Positions 49,341 to 58,592 of a stretch of DNA of 64,000 nt are shown here, piece by piece. Positions within the stretch are counted from its first letter, which is position 1. Each line of letters starts with the position of its first letter. The position numbers and the translations under genes were made by a program. The notes beneath the pieces are model-generated. The model had not been told where the DNA came from. It ran no database searches and saw nothing but the letters and a program-made list of their open reading frames with translations. The DNA is from JAIBCM01 sp041395165 (GTDB lineage: Bacteria > Verrucomicrobiota > Verrucomicrobiia > JADLBR01 > JAIBCM01): assembly GCA_041395165.1 (NCBI GenBank), contig JAWLBA010000001.1:248001-312000 (forward strand), written 5' to 3'.

Positions 49341-50348
49341 ATGGCGAACTTTGTTAGTGGTAAACAAATCAGGTTATTTAGGGTTATCGAGGCAACTCGT
49401 AAGGCGAAAGCAGCAGCTCTTGCCATGAGTGAAGCGGTGGGTATAGTCGGCGCAGTCCGCAGAGCAAAAGGTATTATTGCTGTTGTTACACGCAGTAGAA
49501 AAACTAAGGAAGCGTGTGAAAAGGCTTCTCAAACTTTTGACGATTTGGTTAAAAAATTGGATGAAGCCAAAACAAAGGCCGGAGCTGTTTTTGACGACGT
49601 TTTAGCTGAAGCTTCTACAGTTGCTGATATAAGAAGAGCGCCTGACGATGAAATGGTTGCTTTTCGACGAGGATTCGATTTGAGTGAGCAGGCTCAAATG
49701 GCTCGAGGTCAAATTTCAGCAGCCGCTCAAAGCGGGCAAGATGCCATAAATCAGATTGAGCGAGCAAGAGCTTTTGCTTTAGATGCCGCTGCAAAACTTG
49801 AAAAAGCGGCTAAAAGTGGACTTGCAGAGGATTTTGCTGAGGCTGAAGCAGCAGCAGTAGTGGCCATGCAAGAAGCGGAATGGGCTGAGACATATGTTGA
49901 ATCTGCTGCCAGAGCTGTGCCAATGGGTGCAGGTATAGCAGGTTTTACGATGGGGGATAATCGCGAACTAAAAGAAGCAGCCGAAATTGTGAATCCTTTT
50001 GCCCCTGTAGTTTCTCCTGAAAAACAAGATCAATGGATCGATGAACTGCTTGTGCCTGCAGCGGTTGGAGTTATTACAAAGTTTGATGCTGCGACCGATC
50101 AGGTTAAAGCTGGCGATGATGGAAGGGGAAACACAAAATTAAAAGCGCCACCACAACGTGAACCACTTCCTGAAATATGTCGTCCCTTGCCTTCTTTAAC
50201 TTCCGAAAGTCCAGAAAAACCTTCTGTTCCAGGCGAAGGCACTAGTGATGAAGTGTGGGCAGCGGCTGCGGGGAAACAGCAGTCGGTGGAAGCTTTTACC
50301 GAGGATCGTTCTATTGGCACAGAACCTGCTATGTCTATTGGAGGATAA
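49341..50348 (+). CDS. Unknown Ala-rich helical protein, family member B, 335 aa
   Basis: No known domain recognised. Basic N-terminus (KQIRLFRVIEATRKAKAAA), long Ala-rich amphipathic helices (about 60-200) including AAKSGLAEDFAEAEAAAVVA, then a Gly/Met patch (AVPMGAGIAGFTMGDN) and a Pro-rich tail. The last 37 residues (EGTSDEVWAAAAGKQQ to SIGG) are almost identical to the end of member C, and the identity continues past the stop into the terminator. No signal peptide; predicted acidic-helix rich. Same strand and spacing as C. Phasin-like look, but no phasin motif. Confidence 0.75.
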   Translation: MANFVSGKQIRLFRVIEATRKAKAAALAMSEAVGIVGAVRRAKGIIAVVTRSRKTKEACEKASQTFDDLVKKLDEAKTKAGAVFDDVLAEASTVADIRRAPDDEMVAFRRGFDLSEQAQMARGQISAAAQSGQDAINQIERARAFALDAAAKLEKAAKSGLAEDFAEAEAAAVVAMQEAEWAETYVESAARAVPMGAGIAGFTMGDNRELKEAAEIVNPFAPVVSPEKQDQWIDELLVPAAVGVITKFDAATDQVKAGDDGRGNTKLKAPPQREPLPEICRPLPSLTSESPEKPSVPGEGTSDEVWAAAAGKQQSVEAFTEDRSIGTEPAMSIGG

Positions 50349-50431
50349 AAATAATAAGATTTTGGCGATACCCATTCCGTGGTTTATCCCAATCAAAAGG
50401 GCAATTCCAAGTTGTTTCGGAATTGCCTTTA
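50233..50431 (+). repeat. 200-bp direct repeat, copy 1 (C-terminal module plus terminator)
   Basis: Nearly identical to 51740-51939, with about 10-12 differences counted by eye. It encodes the last ~37 residues of member B, its stop, about 50 bases of 3' UTR and a terminator hairpin. The differences in the coding part are mainly at third codon positions, suggesting selection on the protein. Confidence 0.9.
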
Positions 50432-50439
50432 TTGTTTTA
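50397..50439 (+). terminator. Terminator after family member B
   Basis: GGCAATTCC-AAGTTGTTTC-GGAATTGCC is a perfect 9-base stem (50400-50427), flanked by AAAAG before and TTTATTGTTTT after. It can probably work in both directions because the left side is also A-rich. It sits 49 bases after the stop. Confidence 0.85.
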
Positions 50440-50556
50440 ATGGCTTAAAAAGTTGAAAACTGACTTGTTTTTGTTACTGACGGTGTAAGCATACTTATAA
50501 ATTTTTGTGCAGGAAAGAGGGATTTAGGATAGCTGATGATTCAGGCTAAACTTAAT

Positions 50557-50585
50557 TTGACAAAAGCTTCCACTCAGGTTTTATT
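50557..50585 (+). promoter_or_regulatory. TTGACA-17-TTTATT promoter of family member C
   Basis: TTGACA at 50557-50562, spacer AAAGCTTCCACTCAGGT (17) and TTTATT at 50580-50585. It shares AGGTTTTATTACTT with member B around the -10 element (GGGTTTTATTACTT). ATG 40 bases downstream with AAGGGAA as RBS. Confidence 0.65.
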
Positions 50586-50625
50586 ACTTTAATCTTTATG
50601 AAAATTAAAAATCAAGGGAACAATT

Positions 50626-51855
50626 ATGGGCGGGAAAAATAGAGTTCTAAAAGCGCTAGGCGATTGGTTGGAGGCTCGGCGTCAAGCTCAGCGTCAAATT
50701 CGTGCAGAACGATTAGCAACTGTGAATCAAGAGCGCCGATTGTTAGCCTCACAAAGTCTTCCTCACGCGTCTGAGGCAGCTGCTGAAGCTGCAAATTTTG
50801 CTTCTACTTTGACTCAGAGTTTTGAATCTTTATTAGGCAGGCTAAAGCCATTAGTTGAAAATCGTCATTATAGATTGGCAGATAACATTAAAGGCAATAA
50901 AGCCCTTCAAATAGAAATCGATCGATCCCTCGATTCTTTGCAACAAGTGGCTCAAAGTTCCGTGGATGCTTCTAAAAATTTATTAGAGCTTGCAAAAAGA
51001 ACAACTGAAATTCCTGAAGTGATTGAAGCGGCTACTCAAGCGAAAAGAGCAGCAGATAATGCTTGGCAGGCAGTGGCTGACGCCAGAGTTAAATTTCAGG
51101 ATGTGTTGAGTGCGGAGAGGGAGCTAAATCCTGAAGATTTTATTCGATCTGCAGAACGAGCTGTGGCTGAACTTAAAGAGGCTGAAAGAGTGGTGAGGGA
51201 AGCCAATCAGAAAATTATGACAGATCCTAGATTACTGGCTGGTTTTGCTGTACCTGTTTTGAATGGAGATGATAGTGAAAAAAAAGCAACTTCTGGAGAA
51301 GCTACTTGGAATGCCATAGCGGATACGACTTCTTTAGCGGCTGAAACGGTTGTTATGCCGGTTTTGGACACAGCGGCGCCTGTTCTTGATGCGGTCGATG
51401 CCGTTAAAATTGGAGCATTGAATAGAGTGGGTGCTTTGGCTACTGGTGGTCAGATTGCGAATGCGGGTGAAATTGTGGATAAAGCGGAAGGGGATGCTAT
51501 TGAAAAAGGGGTGATAAAGCCTTTAAGCGTTGTAGTTGATAAGGGGATTAAACCTGCGGTAGTGACTACAGTAGATCATGCGATCAATCCTATTACTAAA
51601 ATTCCAGGCCAAGTTGTCAATCCTATCATTAATTTAGTGAACCCAACTCCAGGGAAAATTGTCATTGAAGATAAGCCTGCTCGAGAATTAAAGTTTCCTT
51701 CTTATTCCCATGTTCCCGATCAGAAATCTTCTATTTCACGCGAAGGTACCAGTGATGAAGTGTGGGCGGCGGCTGCGGGGAAACAGCAGTCGGTGGAGGC
51801 TTTTACCGAGGATCATTCTATTGGCACAGAACCTCCTATGTCTATTGGAGGATAA
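50626..51855 (+). CDS. Unknown Ala-rich helical protein, family member C, 409 aa
   Basis: No known domain recognised. Basic N-terminal helix (RRQAQRQIRAERLATVNQER), long Ala-rich helices to about residue 200 with AERELNPEDFIRSAERAVAE, then a Gly/Pro/Val region (DPRLLAGFAVPVLNGDD) and a more beta- or loop-like tail with a repeated VVMPVLDTAAPVLDAVDAV motif. The TVVxPVLxT element also appears in member D (TVVPVLRT). C-terminal 37 residues shared with B. No signal peptide. Function unknown. Confidence 0.75.
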   Translation: MGGKNRVLKALGDWLEARRQAQRQIRAERLATVNQERRLLASQSLPHASEAAAEAANFASTLTQSFESLLGRLKPLVENRHYRLADNIKGNKALQIEIDRSLDSLQQVAQSSVDASKNLLELAKRTTEIPEVIEAATQAKRAADNAWQAVADARVKFQDVLSAERELNPEDFIRSAERAVAELKEAERVVREANQKIMTDPRLLAGFAVPVLNGDDSEKKATSGEATWNAIADTTSLAAETVVMPVLDTAAPVLDAVDAVKIGALNRVGALATGGQIANAGEIVDKAEGDAIEKGVIKPLSVVVDKGIKPAVVTTVDHAINPITKIPGQVVNPIINLVNPTPGKIVIEDKPARELKFPSYSHVPDQKSSISREGTSDEVWAAAAGKQQSVEAFTEDHSIGTEPPMSIGG

Positions 51856-51939
51856 AAATAATAAGATTTTGGCGATACCTATTCCGTGGTTAATCCTCAA
51901 TCAAAAGGGCAATTCCAAGTTGTTTCGGAGTTGCCTTTA
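51740..51939 (+). repeat. 200-bp direct repeat, copy 2
   Basis: Second copy of the 50233-50431 module: the C-terminal 37 residues of member C, stop, UTR and terminator. Two protein differences are visible (Arg to His, Ala to Pro). Spacing between the copies is 1507 bases, the length of one gene plus its upstream region, as expected from tandem gene duplication or gene conversion. Confidence 0.9.
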
Positions 51940-51945
51940 CACTTT
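51904..51945 (+). terminator. Terminator after family member C
   Basis: GGCAATTCC-AAGTTGTTTC-GGAGTTGCC (51908-51935), same hairpin as after member B with one G-T pair, followed by TTTACACTTTT. On the minus strand it lies just past the stop of the first porin (51979) and may terminate that transcript too. Confidence 0.8.
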
Positions 51946-51978
51946 TAACCGAATGTGGTGACTTATTGAAATTGAAGG

Positions 51979-53258
51979 TTAAAATTGATAAGCCATGTTG
52001 AATGACAACGTGTGTTGTGTGCTTTGATCGTTATTGAAAGCGTTGTTAGCGTCATCGGCGCTTGCAACATCTAAACGGTATTCGATACGGGTTAAAAGAT
52101 TTTCCCAAATATCGAATCCAGCGGTGAGGGTCCAGCTATACAGATCGGTTTGTGAGGTGTAGATAGGGGAATCACGGAAATCGAAACCGTTTTCAAACGA
52201 ATCAGTCACTTTGGCTGTGCCGTCGCTATCATGAAGATATTCCGCGCGTCCTGCTAAGCTGAAAACTTTGGTAAATTGGTATTTGGCATAAAGTCCGATG
52301 CCCCAGAATGAGGCGTTATTTTCGGAGCTGTCTGCAGCGAGATAATTGTCTTGAGTGAAGCCGATGACGGAATCGAACGCGAGTTTCAATTTGTCGTTGA
52401 ACATTTTGGGTTTCCAACTTCCAAACATGTTGAAGATAAGCGCTTGATCATTTTCGACAAATGTTTCCTCACCATCCACTCGCACGGGAATGCCGTAATT
52501 AGCTGTGCCTTCTGGTGCGTAGTAAAAGCCTAATGCTAAATCGGCATTTTCTCCTGGAGAAGTTATGCAAATTTGGCCAGAAATCGATTTTGAAACATCG
52601 GAGTTGTCGTAAAATCCGCTATCATCCCCATCGGTGTTGGCAAATCGTAAAGTGGCGCATAGCCAGTCGGTGAAGGCATAAGAAATATCGATACCCGTAT
52701 CAGGACCCGTGTAGGCATAGGTGTAAAGGAGGCCGTAAGAAAAGTTGTCGTTGGCGGGCCGCTCATCTAGTTCGTAGCCTAGTAGGGCGACCATTTTTCC
52801 AAAGCGAAAGTCGAGACCATTACCAATGGGGGCACGAAATTGTACGTAAGCTTGTTGCACATTGACGCCGCTGAACTCCGTGTCGTCCTGCCAATCTTCA
52901 CCCATCAACAGATCGATGCGGAAACCTGCAGCGAGTTCGTTTTCATCCGGAAGCGCTTTTTCTAAAGCGAGTTTGACTGCATTAACGCTGAAGTCTTGGC
53001 TGTCGCTACCGACTCCAGAAACGTCAGTGATGGGTCGACCTGTTCCGGAAGATGGTGCCGCCACCGTTGAAATTATATGTAACTAGTATCAACATAACCA
53101 CTCAAGATGCCTTTTTGGGAGGTTTCAACGTAGATGCCTTGATCTTCAATTGCGCTTCAAGTTCTTTTAATTCTTTTATCAGCAGGTTTTTCTGCAGCAT
53201 AAGTAAAATTAATAATGAGGGTTAAAACAACTAAGTTGAGAATGAGTCTTAATTTCAT
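51979..53258 (-). pseudogene. Porin, bbp2/OmpL-like, copy 1 (5' end interrupted by several indels)
   Basis: From about 53064 the frame is open for 362 residues and is close to identical to the intact porin at 53508-54791. The 5' part starts at 53258 (MKLRLILNLVVLTLI signal peptide) but shows a +1 in an A-run, a -1, an in-frame -3, a -2 and a net +1 indel within about 150 bases relative to copy 2. In-frame stops result. Either this copy has decayed or the assembly merged two paralogues here. If expressed it would be an outer-membrane beta-barrel pore. Confidence 0.75.
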
Positions 53259-53373
53259 ATTGCTGATTTGTTATGGAGTTTTGTATTTCTGTCAATACTT
53301 AAAGTTATTAGCAGGCACAGCTGCACATCGGCAAAAATGCAACGGTGGGTAAAATAATAAAAGAGTAAAATAA

Positions 53374-53406
53374 AATTGGATGTTAGCTAAATGCTAACAT
53401 CCAATT
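53374..53406 (-). terminator. Terminator after porin copy 2
   Basis: AATTGGATGTTAGC-TAAAT-GCTAACATCCAATT is a perfect 14-base stem. On the minus strand it is followed by TTTATTTTACTCTTTTATT. It lies about 100 bases past the porin stop, within a gap that otherwise holds only the start region of copy 1. Confidence 0.78.
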
Positions 53407-53507
53407 ATCTAATGATTAGATGAGTTTCTCCGTTAAGCTCTATAGTTGATCCATAGAAAACCTAAGAACTAAAAGCTTATTCAAATTTAGCTGACAGCGA
53501 AACTATT

Positions 53508-54791
53508 TTAAAATTGATAAGCCATGTTGAATGACAACGTGTGTTGCGTGCTCTGATCGTTGTTAAACGCATTGTTGGCATCATCGGAGCTTGCCACATC
53601 CAAACGATATTCAATACGGGTTAAGAGATTTTCCCAGATATCGAATCCTGCGGTGAGGGTCCAGCTATACAGATCGGTTTGTGAAGTGTAGATAGGGGAA
53701 TCACGAAAATCAAAACCATCTTCGAAAGAATCGGCTGCTTTGGCTGTGCCGTCGCTATCATGAAGATATTCGGCGCGTCCTGCTAAGCTGAAGATTTTGG
53801 TAAATTGGTATTTGGCATAGAGCCCGATGCCCCAGAATGAAGCGTTGTTTTCGGAGCTGTCCGCAGCGAGATAGTTGTCTTGGGTAAAACCAATAACAGC
53901 ATCGAAAGCTAGCTTCAATTTGTCATTAAACATCTTGGGTTTCCAACTGCCATACATGTTAAAAATAACGGCTTGATCGTTTTCAATGAGAGTTTCTTCG
54001 CCATCAACTCGGGTAGGAATTCCATAGTTTGCAGTGCCTTCTGGGGCATAATAGAAAAGCAATGCGAGATCAGCATTTTCGCCAGGAGAAGTAAAGTTGA
54101 GAGAACCGGAAATGGCTTTGGAAGTATCGGAATTATCGTAAAATCCACTATCATCCACATCGGTATTGGCAAATCGTAAAGTGGCACTGAGCCAGTCGGT
54201 GAAAGCGTAAGTCATATCAATACCTACTTCATGGCCAGTGTAAGCATGAGTATAAAGAAGGCCATAGCTAAAGTTATCATTAGCAGGTCTTTCATCAACT
54301 TCATAACCTAACATGCCAACCATTTTTCCAAATCGAAAGTCCAAGCCATTTCCTACTGGAACTCTGAACTGAACATAAGCTTGTTGCACATTAACGCCTC
54401 CAAATTCGGTATCATCTTGCCAATCTTCACCCATTAAAAGGTCGATACGGAAACCCGCGGCGAGTTCATTTTCATCTGGAAGCGCTTTTTCCAAGGCAAG
54501 TTTAACTGCATTGACGCTGAAATCTTGACTGTCATTACCCACTCCAGAAACGTCAGTGATTTCTTTTCCTCCAGCAGAAGTGCCGCCTCCATTAAAATTG
54601 TAGGTGTAGCTAGTGTCAACATAACCGCTCAACACAATGCCTTTTTGCGAAGTTTCGACGTAGATACCTTGATCTTCAATTGCGGCTTCGAGCTCTTTGA
54701 TTTTTTTATCTGTGGCCTCTTCGCCTGCATTAAGTAATGGGTTTGAAAGGGCGAAGAGCAAAGCTCCGCCGAGGAGATTTTTTAGTTTCAT
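53508..54791 (-). CDS. Outer-membrane porin, bbp2/OmpL-like, copy 2 (intact)
   Basis: 427 aa with a signal peptide (MKLKNLLGGALLFALSNPLL, small residues then AGEE), a short coiled coil (KKIKELEAAIEDQ) and the GYVDTSYTYNFN motif that opens bbp2-type porins. The remainder is alternating aromatic/polar strands (YGLLYTHAYTGHEVGIDMTY; ARRAEYLH-like SLAGRAEYLHDSD) and ends in Phe (NMAYQF), the beta-barrel insertion signal. Likely a general or anion/solute pore. RBS AAGGAAAA. A degenerate copy lies just downstream. Confidence 0.88.
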   Translation of the reverse strand: MKLKNLLGGALLFALSNPLLNAGEEATDKKIKELEAAIEDQGIYVETSQKGIVLSGYVDTSYTYNFNGGGTSAGGKEITDVSGVGNDSQDFSVNAVKLALEKALPDENELAAGFRIDLLMGEDWQDDTEFGGVNVQQAYVQFRVPVGNGLDFRFGKMVGMLGYEVDERPANDNFSYGLLYTHAYTGHEVGIDMTYAFTDWLSATLRFANTDVDDSGFYDNSDTSKAISGSLNFTSPGENADLALLFYYAPEGTANYGIPTRVDGEETLIENDQAVIFNMYGSWKPKMFNDKLKLAFDAVIGFTQDNYLAADSSENNASFWGIGLYAKYQFTKIFSLAGRAEYLHDSDGTAKAADSFEDGFDFRDSPIYTSQTDLYSWTLTAGFDIWENLLTRIEYRLDVASSDDANNAFNNDQSTQHTLSFNMAYQF

Positions 54792-54946
54792 GAGATTTTC
54801 CTTATTTTTCCTTATCCTTAATTGAGTAATTTACTCTGCGCAAGGGTTAAAATAACATTTTTGTTTTGTCAACTAATTTTTCTTAATTAGTTGGCAGTTT
54901 TTTGAGTTGTCAGCTTTCGCAACATTTTTCTTGTCTTTTTCTCCAA

Positions 54947-54952
54947 TATAAT
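54947..54952 (+). promoter_or_regulatory. Possible -10 element of hppA
   Basis: A TATAAT hexamer in an AT-rich stretch, 113 bases before the hppA ATG. No good -35 is seen 17 bases upstream (ATTTTT). Weak assignment. Confidence 0.35.
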
Positions 54953-55065
54953 CGAGCTATCAATCAACAGTTGTTGGTTACCATTTTTAGCTTGAACAAT
55001 TAACAAAACTCCCCATTGTCCTGCCTCAATTTAGTGAATGAAATATAAATGAAGGTAAAATTCCC

Positions 55066-57138
55066 ATGAAAGAGATTTTGATTCAACACCCGATGACAAT
55101 TGCTTTAGCCCTTGGAGGCGTAAGTCTTTTAGCAGCGCTTGTTTTAATTCGTATGATCTTGGGCGCCGATAGTGGCAATGCGCGCATGCAAGAAATTGCC
55201 AAGGCGATTCAGGAAGGTGCCTCGGCTTATTTACACCGTCAAGTGATGACCATTAGCGTGATTGCCATTTTAATTTTTGTTTTAGTATGGAATTTTCGTA
55301 ACATGCAAACGGCTATTGGATTTTTGATTGGTGCAGTTTGTTCTTTGGTGGCCGGTTATATCGGTATGACGATTGCGGTGCGCGCGAATGTGCGAACAAC
55401 GCAAGCGGCTTCGAAATCGATTCATTCTGCTTTGAAAGTTTCTTTTAATGGTGGTGCGATTACGGGTTTGCTAGTGGTGGGTTTGGCGCTTTTGTCTGTG
55501 GGAATTTTTTATCATTTCATGTTGCAAAAAACGGGTGAAGTGAAATTGGCTTTGGACGCTTTAGTGGGTTTGGCGCTGGGCAGCAGCTTGATCTCGGTTT
55601 TCGCCAGGTTAGGTGGCGGCATTTACACCAAAGCTGCGGATGTGGGTGCGGATTTGGTCGGAAAGATCGAGAGTAAATTAGAAGAAGATGATCCTCGTAA
55701 TCCTGCCACGATCGCGGATAACGTGGGCGATAATGTAGGCGATTGCGCGGGCATGGCAGCAGACGTTTTTGAAACGTATGCAGTAAGTTTGATTGGTGCA
55801 GTTCTCATCGGATTTCTGACTGTGGATAATCCGGCGGCTTTGATGTTTCCGTTTTTGTTAAGTGGTCTTTCCATCATTGGTTCCATTTTAGGCATAGTTT
55901 TTATTAATTTGTTTAAAGGAAAACCCGCTTCTCTTTTAACTGGCGGTGTTTTAATTAGCGGACTATTTTCTGCGATTCTCTTTTGGCCGATTACGCACTA
56001 TCTTTTTCCGAATGGTTTAGCGATTAATGGAACGGTAAAAAGTGCAACTTCACTTTATTATGCTTCGTTGGTCGGTATTGTGATGACGTATGTTGTGGTT
56101 TTGATAACGAACTATTATACTTCCACGCAATATGATCCTGTGCGTCGCATTGCGCGTTCTTCGGAAACGGGTCATGCTACGAATATCATTACGGGTTTGA
56201 GTGTTGGTCAACATGCTACAGCGTTGCCAGTGGGATTTATTGGTATTGCGATTTTGTTTTCCTATCATTTTGCAGGTCTTTATGGCATTGCGATTGCGGT
56301 TGTGGCGATGTTGAGTTTGGCAGGTATTATTATTTCATTGGACGCTTTCGGTCCGATTACGGATAATGCGGGTGGTATTGCGGTGATGGCGGCTTTGCCT
56401 AGCGAGGTAAGAACTGTGACGGATGAACTGGATGCCATTGGTAATACCATGAAAGCCGTAACCAAAGGTTATGCGATCGCTTCAGCAGGTTTGGCGGCTT
56501 TGGTTTTATTTGGTTCTTATGTGGAAGAGTTAAAAGCAGTGCTTTCTGGGAATGCTCATTTTATGGATACACTGCAATTTTCATTGAAAGAGCCGCAGGT
56601 AATTATTGGTTTATTTATCGGTGGATTGCTGCCTTTTATGTTTACGGCTTACAGCATGGATGCTGTGAGCAGTGCAGCTGGGGCAGTCGTGCGTGAAGTG
56701 CGTCGTCAGATCGGAGCGAAACCCGGCATTTTAACAGGTGAGGAAAAACCTGAATATGGTCAATGCGTTGACATTGTAACCAAAGCTGCTTTGCGTCAGA
56801 TGATTTTGCCCGCTTTATTGCCGCTTATTTTTGTTATTGGAGTAGCAGCGATTCCAGCGTTGGGGCCAGTGGTTCTCGGTGGTGTTTTGGTTGGCACGAT
56901 CGTCACGGGATTGTTTATTGGTATTGCCATGACTTCTAGCGGTGGCGCATGGGATAATGCTAAAAAATATATCGAACTTGGCAATTACGGCGGGAAACAT
57001 TCTCCTGCTCACGCAGCTAGTGTGACGGGTGACACGGTTGGTGATCCTTATAAAGACACAGCTGGACCCGCTGTGAATCCAATGATTAAAGTCGTTAATA
57101 TTGTCGCAATTTTAATTATTCCGATTTTCTTTAAGTAA
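55066..57138 (+). CDS. hppA: Membrane-bound proton-pumping pyrophosphatase, K+-independent
   Basis: 690 aa, about 15 transmembrane helices. The catalytic block DVGADLVGKIE, then EEDDPRNPATIADNVGDNVGD (written here in part: DDPRNPATIADNVGDNVGD) near residue 200-225 binds Mg-PPi. The K+-dependence signature is GNTMKAVTKG with Lys463 and Thr466, the K+-independent form. Couples PPi hydrolysis to H+ transport across the inner membrane. A stand-alone gene. The C-terminal VTGDTVGDPYKDTAGPAVNP is the usual ending. Confidence 0.96.
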   Translation: MKEILIQHPMTIALALGGVSLLAALVLIRMILGADSGNARMQEIAKAIQEGASAYLHRQVMTISVIAILIFVLVWNFRNMQTAIGFLIGAVCSLVAGYIGMTIAVRANVRTTQAASKSIHSALKVSFNGGAITGLLVVGLALLSVGIFYHFMLQKTGEVKLALDALVGLALGSSLISVFARLGGGIYTKAADVGADLVGKIESKLEEDDPRNPATIADNVGDNVGDCAGMAADVFETYAVSLIGAVLIGFLTVDNPAALMFPFLLSGLSIIGSILGIVFINLFKGKPASLLTGGVLISGLFSAILFWPITHYLFPNGLAINGTVKSATSLYYASLVGIVMTYVVVLITNYYTSTQYDPVRRIARSSETGHATNIITGLSVGQHATALPVGFIGIAILFSYHFAGLYGIAIAVVAMLSLAGIIISLDAFGPITDNAGGIAVMAALPSEVRTVTDELDAIGNTMKAVTKGYAIASAGLAALVLFGSYVEELKAVLSGNAHFMDTLQFSLKEPQVIIGLFIGGLLPFMFTAYSMDAVSSAAGAVVREVRRQIGAKPGILTGEEKPEYGQCVDIVTKAALRQMILPALLPLIFVIGVAAIPALGPVVLGGVLVGTIVTGLFIGIAMTSSGGAWDNAKKYIELGNYGGKHSPAHAASVTGDTVGDPYKDTAGPAVNPMIKVVNIVAILIIPIFFK

Positions 57139-57209
57139 AAAACGAATATCTAGTTAAGAGCGATTTAAAATAAGTTTAGGTTTCTGAGACAGAGAACTAA
57201 ATCGGCCAA

Positions 57210-58562
57210 CTAAATTCCTAAATGAACTGTTGGCTTTTCTTGCCAGGAGGTATCAACACATTTTTGAGTTTTCTGTAGCACAGCATCAATTCTTTTTCTT
57301 GTATTGTTAATAGTGGAAGGAGCCTCATTGTTGTTGTCTAACGCTTTGCCTAAACTTTTAACTCCTTTAACGCCTATATCAATAGTAGCATCGATAGAGC
57401 GAGTTGCTTTACTCAAAGTTTCTATTACTTCCATCCCATCTCTCGTTCTCAAAACGGGTACGACAGTATTTTCCATTACAAATTTAGCAGCTCGCTCTTC
57501 GTTAGCTAGGGCTTGATGGCCGGTGTCTCGGAGCCGGTCGCCAGTTAATAAAGCGTCTTTGGTTGAGACTACTGTAGCAAGACCTTTATCTATAGTGTCC
57601 ATAGCATCTCCAACAGCCCCCAATCCTGTAGCCACATATGGAGGAGGCTCTTCAGGCTTTTCTGATGTGGAACCGCTAACTTGAGTTCCAATTCCTGCTG
57701 CAATACCCGCACCCTTATATATTTGATCTTCCCCCTCGATAACAACCTGTGTCATAATTCGAGTGTTATAAACAACAAGTTCTTTTGTTGACTCCTGAGC
57801 GGCTAATCCAAGTTCGTTAGCTTGATCCATTTTGGTGAGTAAACTATTTATGATAGCCTCGGCCTGTTCAATATTTGCAGGAGAGTTTAAATCCATTTTC
57901 GCAACAGCATCAAATGCACGACGAGCTTCTGCTTGAACTGCTAAAACTGCGTTATCATAGGATGCATATATATTGAATGAATCATCAATTTCCTTTAAGG
58001 CTTTATATTTTAAAAGGGGGTCTGTTAAGGGGACGTCTAAATTTTCTTCCCAAAATTGTTTAAGAGCTGTATGAGCATCATTAGAATTCGCACTGATATT
58101 TCCACGGTGATAGGGATTTCCTTTTTCTATTTCTTGTATGGTTTTTAGCAGCTCATCTTTTAAAGACCCTATATCAACTTCGCGAAAGGAAGTGCTTTTT
58201 TCCCTGGATCTTACGGCCTTAAAAAAATCTTCTGATGCACGCCACAAGGAGTCATGGGCGGCTCGGGCGGCTTTAACTGCTTTTGCGTGGATTATCTCAA
58301 GGCGATCCCCATAGTAGGCACTTCGAACGATTGGGTTGATCTTTCCTAAAGAGCGCTCTGTTTCGGCAGAAATCCTAGATGCAGCTTTTAAATCCCATCT
58401 TACTGTACTAAACTTTGCCCTGTGCCCCTCTAATACTTGATCAATAGCGGCATAGCCTTCTGTCCGAAAAGTTGTTACGCGAGCTGTAAGTGCCGTCGGG
58501 GAGAGTCTCATGATACGACCCCGTTTGAAAACTGTTTTAATTAAATCCTTGAAAAGACCCAT
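57210..58562 (-). CDS. Unknown Ala-rich helical protein, family member D, 450 aa
   Basis: No known domain recognised. Basic N-terminus (MGLFKDLIKTVFKRGRIMRL), long helical region (about 20-260) with AKMDLNSPANIEQAEAIINS, aligning with the others, then a Gly-rich patch (KGAGIAAGIGTQVSG), a Pro run (EKPEEPPPY) and a C-terminal helical part with ENTVVPVLRTRDGMEVIETL and SIDATIDIGVKGVKSLGKAL. No signal peptide. Largest of the four. Promoter on the minus strand at 58621-58593. Alone and convergent with hppA. Confidence 0.75.
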   Translation of the reverse strand: MGLFKDLIKTVFKRGRIMRLSPTALTARVTTFRTEGYAAIDQVLEGHRAKFSTVRWDLKAASRISAETERSLGKINPIVRSAYYGDRLEIIHAKAVKAARAAHDSLWRASEDFFKAVRSREKSTSFREVDIGSLKDELLKTIQEIEKGNPYHRGNISANSNDAHTALKQFWEENLDVPLTDPLLKYKALKEIDDSFNIYASYDNAVLAVQAEARRAFDAVAKMDLNSPANIEQAEAIINSLLTKMDQANELGLAAQESTKELVVYNTRIMTQVVIEGEDQIYKGAGIAAGIGTQVSGSTSEKPEEPPPYVATGLGAVGDAMDTIDKGLATVVSTKDALLTGDRLRDTGHQALANEERAAKFVMENTVVPVLRTRDGMEVIETLSKATRSIDATIDIGVKGVKSLGKALDNNNEAPSTINNTRKRIDAVLQKTQKCVDTSWQEKPTVHLGI

Positions 58563-58592
58563 ATAGCTTAAAGTTAATTAATAATAACTCTT

